Shown here: in pieces, positions 1-6,809 of the stretch
Layout: each line of letters opens with the position of its first letter
How positions within the stretch are numbered: the first letter of the stretch is position 1
DNA from: Akkermansiaceae bacterium
GTDB lineage: Bacteria; Verrucomicrobiota; Verrucomicrobiia; Verrucomicrobiales; Akkermansiaceae
Direction of reading: 5' to 3'
NCBI GenBank assembly: GCA_023301335.1
Contig: JALZVA010000198.1
Location: 1-12,138 of the forward strand
Length of the DNA stretch: 12,138 nt
Made by a program: the position numbers and the translations under genes
Notes under the pieces: generated by a model
What the model was told of the DNA's origin: nothing
Databases searched by the model: none
What the model saw: the letters and a program-made list of their open reading frames with translations, nothing else

Positions 1-504
1 CTCAGCACTATCGAGCAGCAGCTTCCAGGACACAGTCGCGTGATCCGCACCATGCCCAATACCCCCACTATGGTGGGAGAAGGGATGATCGCCTACACCC
101 TCAGTGCGGCATGCCAAGACGGGGATGAAGCAACGCTACAGAGCCTCCTCGAAAGCTCTGCTTCATTGACACAGGTGCCGGAGAACCTCATGGATGCCGT
201 CACTGGCCTCTCTGGCAGCGGCCCAGCCTACGTTTACACCTTCATAGAATCACTGGCAGACGGAGCCCTCAAGCAAGGAATCCCCAAGGCTCAAGCTCTC
301 GAACTCGCCGCTAAGACAGTACTAGGGAGTGCCAAGATGGTGATCCAGTCAGAGCTCCATCCTTCCGTCCTCCGTGATCAAGTCACCTCTCCCGGAGGAA
401 CCACGATTGCAGGTCTTGCCGAGCTAGAAGCTCAAGGGTTCCGGAATGCGACCATAAAAGCGGTCGAAGCAGCCACAAAACGCTCAAAAGAACTGGGTGG
501 ATAA
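1..504 (+). CDS. proC: Pyrroline-5-carboxylate reductase, C-terminal part (5' end outside window)
   Basis: ProC reduces 1-pyrroline-5-carboxylate to L-proline with NAD(P)H, the last step of proline synthesis in the cytoplasm. The reading frame is open from base 1, so the N-terminal Rossmann half is missing and about 167 codons are visible. Seen directly: the MPNTP motif near the start of the visible part, GSGPAYVYTFIE in the middle, and the family signature VTSPGGTTIAGL near the C-terminus, followed by the usual terminal helix ending in KRSKELGG. These are the dimerisation-domain hallmarks of ProC. The first in-window ATG (52) is internal and is not the start. tatA begins 43 nt downstream on the same strand with no visible terminator between them, so they may be co-transcribed. 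Confidence 0.96.
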   Translation, partial: LSTIEQQLPGHSRVIRTMPNTPTMVGEGMIAYTLSAACQDGDEATLQSLLESSASLTQVPENLMDAVTGLSGSGPAYVYTFIESLADGALKQGIPKAQALELAAKTVLGSAKMVIQSELHPSVLRDQVTSPGGTTIAGLAELEAQGFRNATIKAVEAATKRSKELGG

Positions 505-547
505 TATATTGATTGCAAAAACAGTCGTTTTCACCTATATTAATAAC

Positions 548-790
548 ATGAATTTAATATTTCTAGCTTGGATTCCCCAGGGGCCAGAATGGATTGTCAT
601 TCTTGTGGTCGTTCTTCTTCTCTTTGGAGCTAAGAAACTGCCTCAGCTCGCTCGTGGCGTAGGAAAAAGCATGGGAGAGTTTAAAAAAGCCCGTGAAGAA
701 TTTGAACACGAAATTCAGAATGCTGAAGATGAAGTGGCAACTTCATCTTCAAAGAAAAAAGTGGCTGTGTCAGACTCTGACGATGCGTAA
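548..790 (+). CDS. tatA: Sec-independent protein translocase subunit TatA/TatE
   Basis: TatA oligomers form the membrane pore element that moves folded twin-arginine substrates across the inner membrane. The 80-residue protein has the family layout: a short N-terminus, one membrane helix (about residues 14-27, EWIVILVVVLLLFG), the hinge signature FGAKKLPQLARGVGKSMGEF, an amphipathic helix to about residue 60, and an acidic, Ser/Lys-rich tail. I chose the ATG at 548 rather than an in-frame GTG at 497: the GTG overlaps the end of proC and adds 17 residues that TatA proteins do not have. No Shine-Dalgarno sequence precedes 548. tatB and tatC are not adjacent. The next gene starts directly after the stop codon (TAAATG), which suggests coupled expression. 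TatA and TatB cannot be separated firmly by sequence alone, but the short tail favours TatA. Confidence 0.93.
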   Translation: MNLIFLAWIPQGPEWIVILVVVLLLFGAKKLPQLARGVGKSMGEFKKAREEFEHEIQNAEDEVATSSSKKKVAVSDSDDA

Positions 791-1738
791 ATGTCTTTAA
801 GGCACATTTCATTTTTAAGAACCTCGGGAATTTTTTTCGGGGTTTTGCTGTTTTTAGGCAGCTTCACCTCCTTTGGACAGCAGAAGAAAACAGCGCCTGC
901 TCTAACGGAAAAAGAAGCTCATTACACCTTCGTTGCCTATAATCTAAAAAACTATCTTCGCATGTGGCGCTTCGTTGACGGGGAGCGTAAAATGGCGGGA
1001 AAGCCTGAAGCGGAAGTCCAGCAACTCCTTCAAGTCATCACCGCCACACAGCCGGATATCCTTGGACTTTGTGAAATCGGCTCGCGGAATGACCTCCTAC
1101 AACTCCAACAGCAACTCCGTGAGGCTGGGCTCGACCTCCCGCACTCCTATCTCACCGAAGGAGTAGACACGGTGAGAAAACTCGCCATCCTCTCTAAGTT
1201 CCCCCTTACCTCTAACCCCAAAGCACCTACCCAATTCCTGATGGATGGAAAAACCTATGCTGTTCAGAGAGGGATTGCAGATGCCTTTGTCGAAACTCCT
1301 TCTGGAAAGATCCGCCTACTCGGCGTGCATTTTAAATCCAAACGTGAAACTGAGGATTTCTCACAAGAGAACATGAGGCGTAACGAAGCTCTGATACTGC
1401 GGAAACATCTCACACACATCCATCATCAACCTGACAGCACACATGATCGAGTCTTGGTATATGGTGATTTTAACGACACCACCCGCTCCACCTGCCTTAA
1501 AACAGCGATTGGAAGCTCCCAGTCAAAGGCCTACTGCAAGCCTGTCGAGCTAAAGGATAAGCACGGACTCAACTGGACATACCACTGGAAATGGCAGGAT
1601 GTTTACTCGCGCTTCGATTTTGTGTTAGCCAACAGGCAAATGCATAAATCTATTCTCCTAGAACACTGCTATATTTTTGACACTACGGCTTTTCCAAAAG
1701 CTTCTGATCACCGTCCACTGGTGGTAAAATTTAAATAA
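791..1738 (+). CDS. Secreted endonuclease/exonuclease/phosphatase (EEP) family protein
   Basis: This 315-residue protein belongs to the EEP (DNase I-like) fold: Mg-dependent hydrolases that cut phosphodiesters in nucleic acids, lipids or inositol phosphates. The N-terminus is a signal peptide (hydrophobic about residues 13-27, likely cleavage after SFTSFG), so the enzyme acts in the periplasm or outside. Motifs in order: Asn51 in VAYNLKNYL, Glu95 in ILGLCEIG (metal ligand), His180 in LLGVHFKSK, Asp226 and Asn228 in YGDFND, and Asp306-His307 in ASDHRPLVV (catalytic pair). All expected catalytic positions are present, so the enzyme should be active. It starts at the base after the tatA stop codon. 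The signal looks Sec-type (one early Arg, no twin-arginine motif), so the tatA neighbour need not export it. Substrate cannot be told from sequence; extracellular nuclease is one option. Confidence 0.88.
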   Translation: MSLRHISFLRTSGIFFGVLLFLGSFTSFGQQKKTAPALTEKEAHYTFVAYNLKNYLRMWRFVDGERKMAGKPEAEVQQLLQVITATQPDILGLCEIGSRNDLLQLQQQLREAGLDLPHSYLTEGVDTVRKLAILSKFPLTSNPKAPTQFLMDGKTYAVQRGIADAFVETPSGKIRLLGVHFKSKRETEDFSQENMRRNEALILRKHLTHIHHQPDSTHDRVLVYGDFNDTTRSTCLKTAIGSSQSKAYCKPVELKDKHGLNWTYHWKWQDVYSRFDFVLANRQMHKSILLEHCYIFDTTAFPKASDHRPLVVKFK

Positions 1739-1778
1739 GCGCTTGAGTTCCTAAGAGGCATCTATTACCGCACTAGGT

Positions 1779-2300
1779 ATGGCTAAACCAGCATCCCTTC
1801 AAATTCTTTCCGTCCGCGACATCTTTGGCCAGAATGGTTGGGATTGCGAACTCCTAGAGGGTCGAGACGTCCTCCGCACAGCTTTCGAGGCCCACCACAC
1901 CCATCTCCAAATGCACGCTCAGGCATTCCCCCCTCTAAATGCCCTCTCTATTGTTTCGGAAACACCACTTCCTTCCGCATCTGACGAGCATCTTTTTTCC
2001 CTCCTAGAACTCACCCAGCGGGCAAACAAGCAGCTCACCCTTGGAGCTATCGAGTATGACATGGATCGCGAGCAGCTCATGTTTCGTATCACCAATATCT
2101 TTGATCGTGAAAAATATGACCCTCAGATCGTGACCAGCATGGTGCATTTTGCCATTGCTGAACTAGATCGGATCACCCCCTACGCCATCACCATCATGCA
2201 GACTGAGGATGACCTCCTCCCTGACCTCAGCATCGAGCGTCTACTCATGCGTGAAGACCTCATCCCTCCTGTTCCAGAAGAGGACGAAAACCACATCTAA
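1779..2300 (+). CDS. YbjN-like domain protein, possible chaperone/regulator-type
   Basis: This 173-residue cytoplasmic protein has no signal peptide or membrane segment. Its middle and C-terminal part (about residues 75-145) reads like the YbjN fold (named a putative bacterial sensory transduction regulator family): a helix LLELTQRANKQ, strands around LGAIEYDMDREQLMFRITNIF, then a helix DPQIVTSMVHFAIAELDRITPYAITI. The tail is acidic (PVPEEDENHI). The family has a type III secretion chaperone-like fold, and members are mostly uncharacterised, so no specific function can be given. The ATG at 1779 has at best a weak AGG just upstream. It lies 40 nt after the EEP gene and 125 nt before dapA. I see no terminator on either side. 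The assignment rests on pattern resemblance only and is moderate. Confidence 0.6.
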   Translation: MAKPASLQILSVRDIFGQNGWDCELLEGRDVLRTAFEAHHTHLQMHAQAFPPLNALSIVSETPLPSASDEHLFSLLELTQRANKQLTLGAIEYDMDREQLMFRITNIFDREKYDPQIVTSMVHFAIAELDRITPYAITIMQTEDDLLPDLSIERLLMREDLIPPVPEEDENHI

Positions 2301-2425
2301 AACCTTCAGCCTTACACACACCCATCCCCTCACACCTCTACGCCATCTAGCTTTCCTCTAGGAAAACACGCATATCCTCACATTCAGCCTTGCATCTAGG
2401 ATTTCTTAATCTAAACATTTGCTCT

Positions 2426-3304
2426 ATGTTTGAAGGAACGTTCACCGCAATCGTCACTCCATTTAGCGAGGGAAAATTCGATCAAGATGCATTCAAAGAA
2501 CTCATTGAAATGCAGATTGCCGGAGGCGTCCAAGGGATCGTCCCCGTGGGCACCACAGGCGAATCTCCTACACTGGACGAAGATGAGCACTTAGAGGTCA
2601 TTCGCTTCGCTGTCGAAGCCGTAGATAAGCGCATCAAGGTCATCGCTGGTACCGGTGCTAATTCTACCTCAGAAGCTATCTACCTTACCGAAGAAGCTGA
2701 AAAACTCGGTGTTGATGGATCTCTCCAAGTCACTCCTTACTACAACAAGCCTCCTCAAGAAGGGCTCTACCAGCATTTTCGAGCTATCGCCGAGAGCACA
2801 GATCTCCCGATCATGCTTTATTCAGTGCCAGGCCGCTCCGTTGTCTCCATCGCACCTGAAACCGCTGGACGCCTAGCAGCAGACTTCTTGAATATCGTAG
2901 CTATCAAAGAAGCTGGAGGTGATCCAGACCGAGTTGATCTTCTCAAAGCTGCACTTCCTGAAGACTTTCAGATCCTCTCTGGTGACGACCCTCTCACTAT
3001 CGAATTTATGAAACGCGGTGCCGTAGGCCTTGTCTCGGTCGCCTCGAATATCATTCCACAAGCTATCTCAGATCTCGTCCGCCACATGAATGCGGGAGAA
3101 GTTGAAAAAGCTCAAGCGCTCCACGATCAGTATGAAGACCTCATGAATACTCTCATGGGAATCGATGTGAACCCTATCCCTATCAAGATGGCTACAGCTC
3201 TCATGAGCCTGACTAGTGAGGAGATCCGCCTCCCTCTCGTCCCTCTGCCTAATGATAAAATCGACACCCTCCGTACTAGCCTACTCAAATACGGACTCAT
3301 CTAA
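2426..3304 (+). CDS. dapA: 4-hydroxy-tetrahydrodipicolinate synthase
   Basis: DapA condenses pyruvate with aspartate semialdehyde, the first committed step to meso-diaminopimelate and lysine. The protein is 292 residues, the normal family length. The TIM-barrel signatures are complete: GTTGES (residues 42-47), VTPYYNKP with the proton-relay Tyr106, Tyr132 in LYSVPGR with Arg137, and the Schiff-base lysine Lys161 in VAIKEAGGD, followed by SGDD. The usual YNVPGR reads YSVPGR here, a mild change. I chose ATG 2426 (MFEGTFTAIVTPF), which matches the family N-terminus, over an in-frame TTG at 2390 that adds 12 unrelated residues. No Shine-Dalgarno sequence is visible. It is the first gene of a tight cluster with dapB (17-nt gap), so the operon promoter probably lies in 2301-2425, although no strong -35/-10 pair stands out there. 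Confidence 0.97.
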   Translation: MFEGTFTAIVTPFSEGKFDQDAFKELIEMQIAGGVQGIVPVGTTGESPTLDEDEHLEVIRFAVEAVDKRIKVIAGTGANSTSEAIYLTEEAEKLGVDGSLQVTPYYNKPPQEGLYQHFRAIAESTDLPIMLYSVPGRSVVSIAPETAGRLAADFLNIVAIKEAGGDPDRVDLLKAALPEDFQILSGDDPLTIEFMKRGAVGLVSVASNIIPQAISDLVRHMNAGEVEKAQALHDQYEDLMNTLMGIDVNPIPIKMATALMSLTSEEIRLPLVPLPNDKIDTLRTSLLKYGLI

Positions 3305-3321
3305 CATTCACTTTTTTTGAC

Positions 3322-4059
3322 ATGACTAAACTGCTTATTACAGGAAGCTCTGGCCGTATGGGCCAAGCTCTTATCGCAGCCACTGAGCTCGACCCTAGCA
3401 CCACACTGGGAGCCACCCATGACCAAGGTGAGGATCTCCCCGGTGCATTCTCTCAGGCGGACGCCGTGATCGATTTCACCGTCCATTTTTTTACTAAAGA
3501 GGTTCTAGAAGCGGCACTTGCATCTAAGACCCCTCTCGTCATCGGCACCACTGGGCACACCGATGAGGAACGCGCAGCGATCGAGGACGCAGCAAAAATC
3601 ATTCCTATCGTATTTGCTCCCAACTACTCTATCGGGGTAAACACCCTTTTCTGGCTCACTCGTAAAGCCACACAAATCCTTGGTAACGAACGCTGTGATA
3701 TCGAAGTCACGGAAATGCACCATCGACATAAAATCGATGCACCATCAGGGACAGCGAGGCGCTTGTTAGAGATTCTTAATGAAGAAACTGACACAAACTA
3801 TGCAGAAGATGTAGCCCACGGTCGCGTGGGGAATATCGGACCCCGTCCTTCAAAAGAAATCGGCATGCACACCTTACGTGGTGGAGATGTTGTGGGGGAT
3901 CACACTGTGATGTTTGCCGCTGACGGAGAACGCGTTGAACTGACTCATAAGGCATCCAGTAGAATGACTTTTGCCTCAGGCGCTGTACGTGCCGCAGTAT
4001 GGGTCCAGGATAAGCCTGCAGGTCTCTACGACATGCAAGACGTCCTTGGTTTAACCTAG
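3322..4059 (+). CDS. dapB: 4-hydroxy-tetrahydrodipicolinate reductase
   Basis: DapB uses NAD(P)H to reduce the DapA product to tetrahydrodipicolinate, so these two neighbouring genes encode consecutive steps of DAP/lysine synthesis. The 245-residue protein shows the N-terminal nucleotide-binding loop GSSGRMGQ (residues 8-15), IDFT (50-53), GTTG (75-78), and APNYSIGVN (99-107). The substrate and catalytic signature EMHHRHKIDAPSGTA (131-145) has the catalytic His133/His134 region and Lys137. HTLRGGDVVGDHTV (183-196) follows. Nothing is missing. The start ATG at 3322 gives the expected MTKLLITG N-terminus. Its leader is pyrimidine-rich with no Shine-Dalgarno sequence. folK follows after 16 nt. 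Confidence 0.97.
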   Translation: MTKLLITGSSGRMGQALIAATELDPSTTLGATHDQGEDLPGAFSQADAVIDFTVHFFTKEVLEAALASKTPLVIGTTGHTDEERAAIEDAAKIIPIVFAPNYSIGVNTLFWLTRKATQILGNERCDIEVTEMHHRHKIDAPSGTARRLLEILNEETDTNYAEDVAHGRVGNIGPRPSKEIGMHTLRGGDVVGDHTVMFAADGERVELTHKASSRMTFASGAVRAAVWVQDKPAGLYDMQDVLGLT

Positions 4060-4075
4060 GGCCTCTCTCATTCAG

Positions 4076-4582
4076 ATGGCTACCGTTGGCATAGCATTAG
4101 GATCAAACCTCGGAGAAAAGCTCCCTCTCCTTCAGTCTGCCAGAGATGCTCTCCGTGCACTGATCACGCCTCATACAGACATCATTTTTGCCCCTATTTA
4201 CCGTACCTCACCGGTTCACTGCCCAGAAGGCTCTCCAGATTTTTATAACACTGTATTAGAGATCCATTATAGTGACACCCCAGAGGCACTCCTTTTAGAG
4301 ACACAAGCAATCGAAACCCTGTTAGGGAGGCTGCAAAAGCGCATCCATAATGAAGCACGCTGCCTAGACATTGACATTCTCTATTTCGATGAACTCATCC
4401 ACAGCAGCCCAGACCTCCAGATCCCACACCCACGCCTGCACCAACGTCGTTTTGTCCTAGAACCTCTAACTGAGATCTGTCCAGAACGTGTCCTGCCAAA
4501 CCAGACCTTGACTATTCGAGAATTACTGGAACAGTTAGGTAACGAACAACTTCCTCTAGAAAAACTCCAAGCTAGCTGGTAA
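4076..4582 (+). CDS. folK: 2-amino-4-hydroxy-6-hydroxymethyldihydropteridine pyrophosphokinase (HPPK)
   Basis: FolK transfers pyrophosphate from ATP to 6-hydroxymethyl-dihydropterin, feeding dihydropteroate and thus folate synthesis in the cytoplasm. The 168-residue protein opens with IALGSNLGEK, the classic HPPK N-terminus. It then has YRTSPV (about residues 43-48), DFYNTVLEI, and the Mg/ATP signature around RCLDIDILYF (about residues 95-104), in which the two aspartates of LDIDI bind the metals. IPHPRLHQRRFVLEPLTEI follows, the normal C-terminal block. No fusion with FolB or FolP is present. The start has no Shine-Dalgarno sequence. Only 3 nt separate its stop codon from panB, so translation of the two genes is probably linked. 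Confidence 0.95.
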   Translation: MATVGIALGSNLGEKLPLLQSARDALRALITPHTDIIFAPIYRTSPVHCPEGSPDFYNTVLEIHYSDTPEALLLETQAIETLLGRLQKRIHNEARCLDIDILYFDELIHSSPDLQIPHPRLHQRRFVLEPLTEICPERVLPNQTLTIRELLEQLGNEQLPLEKLQASW

Positions 4583-4585
4583 TTT

Positions 4586-5371
4586 ATGGAATCTGCACTC
4601 AAAAAATCCAACGCTATCCGCACGCGAAAAGTATCTGCCGGAAAAGATCCTATCAGCTGTCTAACAGCCTACGACTATGCCACAGGAAGGCTACTCGATG
4701 AAACTGGCACTGACCTCATTCTCGTAGGAGATTCCCTAGGCATGGTTGTGCTTGGTTTCCCTGACACTACGCACGTGACGATGGAGCACATGCTCCACCA
4801 CACTGCAGCCGTCCACAGAGGAGTGGAAAACGCACTGTTGGTCGGAGACCTTCCTATTTATTCTTACGAAACTCCAGATATGGCCGTCCATAATGCACGC
4901 CTATTACGCAAAGCTGGAGCCGATGCCGTAAAATTAGAAGGTGGAGTAAAACAAACCGAAGAGGTCAAAGCCATCGTAAGTGCCAGTATTCCAGTCTTTG
5001 GTCACCTTGGAATGCTTCCCCAAAGGGTCAAACTTGAAGGTGGATACTCAAAAAAAGGGAAGAGCACACAGGAAGTGGAAGCTCTCATTGAAGATGCTCT
5101 AGCCTTACAAAAAGCAGGTGTCTTTGCCATCGTCCTAGAAAGCATCATCCCAGAAGTGGCAAAGCAAATCACTGAAACCTTAGAGATCCCCACTATAGGT
5201 ATCGGCTGCGGGGACGCTACTTGCGATGGAGAAATAGCAGTGATCTCTGATGTGCTCGGCTCCTACCCATGGTTCGTCCCTCCCTTTGCCACTGTCAGAG
5301 CTAATCTGGCACAACAAACCAAAGATGCTGTCACCCAGTATATTGATGCCCTTGATCGGCATAAACCCTAG
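4586..5371 (+). CDS. panB: 3-methyl-2-oxobutanoate hydroxymethyltransferase
   Basis: PanB adds a hydroxymethyl group from 5,10-methylene-tetrahydrofolate to 2-oxoisovalerate, the first step of pantothenate/CoA synthesis. Its folate cosubstrate links it to the preceding folK. The 261-residue TIM-barrel protein has CLTAYDY (25-31), ILVGDSLGMVVLGF with the metal-binding Asp49-Ser50, Asp88 in LVGDLP (most family members read ADMP), VKLEGG with Lys116/Glu118, GHLGMLPQ, the catalytic-type Glu185 in AIVLES, and IPTIGIGCG..CDG. All key acidic residues are present. The usual segment after GHLG..PQ is slightly altered (VKLEGGYSKKG), but the length is normal. tsaE follows after 14 nt. Confidence 0.96.
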   Translation: MESALKKSNAIRTRKVSAGKDPISCLTAYDYATGRLLDETGTDLILVGDSLGMVVLGFPDTTHVTMEHMLHHTAAVHRGVENALLVGDLPIYSYETPDMAVHNARLLRKAGADAVKLEGGVKQTEEVKAIVSASIPVFGHLGMLPQRVKLEGGYSKKGKSTQEVEALIEDALALQKAGVFAIVLESIIPEVAKQITETLEIPTIGIGCGDATCDGEIAVISDVLGSYPWFVPPFATVRANLAQQTKDAVTQYIDALDRHKP

Positions 5372-5385
5372 CCCTGTAATCGATC

Positions 5386-5814
5386 ATGGAAAACATAAAG
5401 GACCTCTTTCCATGCCACATTGACTCTCCAGAAGCCATGCTCTCTTTGGGGGCGCGCATCGGAGCTTTATTAAAAAAAGGAGATATTCTAGCCCTTATAG
5501 GGGATCTTGGAGCTGGGAAAACCCATCTCACTCAGGGAGTCGCTAAGCATTTTTCCTATACAGGTGCAGTCACTAGTCCCACCTTTAATCTCATTCACGA
5601 GTATTCAGATACCCCACTTATCCATACTGATTTTTACCGATTGGATAAGCCTGAAGAACTCCTTCAAATCGGCTGGGAAGACTACCTCGAACGCGAGGCT
5701 ATTCTCATCATCGAATGGGCGGATCGCTTCCCTGAGCTTATCCCCCCTGGTAGCCATTGGATCAAGATCCAGCATCAAGATACAGGCCGCTCACTTCAGT
5801 ATGCCCACCACTAA
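5386..5814 (+). CDS. tsaE: tRNA threonylcarbamoyladenosine biosynthesis ATPase TsaE
   Basis: TsaE is the ATPase that works with TsaB and TsaD to install t6A at position 37 of ANN-decoding tRNAs; it is nearly universal in bacteria. The 142-residue protein has the Walker A loop GDLGAGKT (39-46), the switch-like TSPTF (63-67), HTDFYRL with Asp82, and the IIEWADRFPE block (108-117), all diagnostic of the family. The start ATG 5386 has no Shine-Dalgarno sequence. It is the last gene of the dapA-dapB-folK-panB-tsaE run. The nearest strong terminator on this strand is about 190 nt downstream (6005-6042), which leaves an unusually long, structured 3' region. Confidence 0.95.
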   Translation: MENIKDLFPCHIDSPEAMLSLGARIGALLKKGDILALIGDLGAGKTHLTQGVAKHFSYTGAVTSPTFNLIHEYSDTPLIHTDFYRLDKPEELLQIGWEDYLEREAILIIEWADRFPELIPPGSHWIKIQHQDTGRSLQYAHH

Positions 5815-5884
5815 GCGGTGCTAGCATCCTTTTGTTTTTCCTTAGCTACGGAGCAGATTACAGACTCTAGCATTTTTTAACAAA

Positions 5885-6042
5885 TAAGAGGAGATGTGAC
5901 TAAATAGTTACACATCTTGTCTATAAATGTGATGGGTTCTTTTACAGGAATTTATCATATTACCTGATGCCAGCATATGGCAGGATATATGCGTTGTTGT
6001 TCGACTGGGAGTTGGTTTTTTTACCAGCTCCCAGTTTTTTTT
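5885..6042 (+). other. Structured gene-free region after tsaE, possible small RNA or long 3' UTR
   Basis: The gap 5815-6132 (318 nt) between tsaE and the convergent lipoprotein gene holds no convincing ORF. Within it I see several hairpins on the plus strand. The first pairs 5892-5898 with 5911-5917 (AGATGTG/CACATCT), extended past a bulge. The second pairs 5945-5951 with 5959-5966 (CAGGAAT/ATTaCCTG). The third pairs 5968-5972 with 5978-5982 (TGCCA/TGGCA) and competes with 5973-5978/5987-5992 (GCATAT/ATATGC). A strong intrinsic terminator at 6005-6042 ends the run. This order (hairpins, then terminator) fits a small RNA or a processed 3' UTR of the dap-tsaE operon. No convincing promoter was found upstream, and no known RNA family was recognised. 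In AT-rich DNA short hairpins also arise by chance. Confidence 0.25.
6005..6042 (+). terminator. Rho-independent terminator, plus strand
   Basis: A 12-bp stem (6005-6016 with 6023-6034, CTGGGAGTTGGT/ACCAGCTCCCAG, one G-U pair) closes a 6-T loop and is followed by eight Ts (6035-6042). It probably ends the dapA-tsaE transcript or a small RNA starting in the gap. On the minus strand no T-run follows, so it acts in one direction only. Confidence 0.88.
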
Positions 6043-6072
6043 ACCCTTCTCTCTCTTCGCATCAGAAATCAC

Positions 6073-6103
6073 AAAAAAGCACCACATGGTAAACATGTAG
6101 CGC
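6073..6103 (-). terminator. Rho-independent terminator of the M15 lipoprotein gene
   Basis: Read on the minus strand, a 10-bp stem GCGCTACATG/CATGTGGTGC (with two G-U pairs) and a 5-nt loop TTTAC are followed by six Ts. It lies 30 nt past the stop codon of the 6133-6714 gene, exactly where its terminator is expected. Confidence 0.78.
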
Positions 6104-6132
6104 CTCAAAAAATCAACTATGGAGTGATCCCT

Positions 6133-6714
6133 CTATCTAGGCCATGCAATGTGAACATGTGAAGAATGCCCACGATCCCCAGGTCCTAAGACTTCCGTAG
6201 CACCCCTAGCTCTACAGATGCTCATAAAAGTTCGATAATAGGGGTTTGAAGAGTTCACACGCCTTCCATTAATTCTACTCACATCAAATGCGGTACCTAC
6301 ATAATGCCGTGAAGTCCTACTATGAGACCCGCCAGCAATGGAAGTAACATTAAAGTTGTAGCCTTTCACATTCGCTAAATACAGCATCGTTTCTAGCATT
6401 TTCTTGTCTAACTTCGTGTAGCCACCTGGAGCCGTGCCGTAAGTAGAACGTCTAGCACTATATCCAGCAGCTGTGGATGCTATATTATGATAGGAGCTTG
6501 CCTTATCCACTACCCCACTCACCTGCTTACGGTAAAGGTCAATTTTCGGATGATTGAGGACTTTCTTGGCCGCTGCAGCAGTCGTAGAAACTTGCTTCAC
6601 AACCACTGGAGTTTTTTTAGGCACTATAGGCTCTGGCTTACTTGCACAGGAACAAAGTACAAGGAATCCCGAAAGTGATACAAGCGAGAGGGGGATTTTA
6701 ACAACATTTGTCAT
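6133..6714 (-). CDS. Lipoprotein with M15-type (D-Ala-D-Ala carboxypeptidase-like) domain
   Basis: This 193-residue protein starts with a lipoprotein signal peptide: MTNVVKIPLS, a hydrophobic core, then the lipobox-like LCSC with Cys23 as the likely lipidated residue (Cys at -2 is unusual). A Pro/Val/Ala/Lys-rich linker (about 24-55) precedes the catalytic-type domain. The zinc signature of the M15/DD-carboxypeptidase group is complete: His137 and Asp144 in SRHYVGTAFD (HxxxxxxD), and HVH at 186-188 near the C-terminus. Members cut peptide stems of peptidoglycan. I infer a membrane-anchored cell-wall peptidase facing the periplasm. The ATG at 6714 is preferred over an in-frame GTG at 6738: it gives a clean signal peptide and has AAGGTGA upstream, the clearest ribosome site in the window. 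It is divergent from the secreted protein at 6810 and has its own terminator. Confidence 0.8.
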   Translation of the reverse strand: MTNVVKIPLSLVSLSGFLVLCSCASKPEPIVPKKTPVVVKQVSTTAAAAKKVLNHPKIDLYRKQVSGVVDKASSYHNIASTAAGYSARRSTYGTAPGGYTKLDKKMLETMLYLANVKGYNFNVTSIAGGSHSRTSRHYVGTAFDVSRINGRRVNSSNPYYRTFMSICRARGATEVLGPGDRGHSSHVHIAWPR

Positions 6715-6729
6715 GCGTTCGAGTTCACC

Positions 6730-6758
6730 TTGAAGCACAAAAATGTCAAACTCATAAA
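6730..6758 (+). promoter_or_regulatory. Candidate sigma-70-like promoter for the 6810 gene
   Basis: TTGAAG (6730-6735) and CATAAA (6753-6758) are 17 nt apart, each with four of six consensus matches, about 50 nt before the ATG at 6810. A second -10-like TACAAT at 6762-6767 has no good -35. The AT-rich divergent gap 6715-6809 should also hold the minus-strand lipoprotein promoter, but no convincing pair stands out for it. Pattern match only. Confidence 0.3.
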
Positions 6759-6809
6759 AAATACAATTTAAATGTCACAATTATCCTCTATTTAGTCAAT
6801 AGTTCCTAT

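Noticed and set aside
497..547. GTG start for tatA at 497
   Set aside because: It overlaps the proC end and adds 17 residues not typical of TatA; ATG 548 gives the canonical N-terminus.
2390..2425. TTG start for dapA at 2390
   Set aside because: The 12 extra residues do not fit DapA N-termini; MFEGTFTAIVTPF from ATG 2426 does.
1739..2425. Terminators or attachment sites around the YbjN-like gene
   Set aside because: No stem followed by a T-run and no direct repeats flanking the gene were found.
5507..5824. 105-residue plus-strand ORF overlapping tsaE
   Set aside because: It is an out-of-frame shadow: the overlapping tsaE frame carries all the family motifs and this one has none.
5819..5878. 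TGCTAG/CTAGCA inverted repeat followed by six Ts just after tsaE, a possible terminator
   Set aside because: The stem is only 6 bp with a loop of about 42 nt and no convincing inner stem, so it is too weak to call. The hairpin at 6005-6042 is far stronger.
5977..6162. Possible 61-residue ORF in the gap after tsaE
   Set aside because: It runs through both terminators, has a Cys- and Phe-rich odd composition, no ribosome site, and overlaps the end of the lipoprotein gene.
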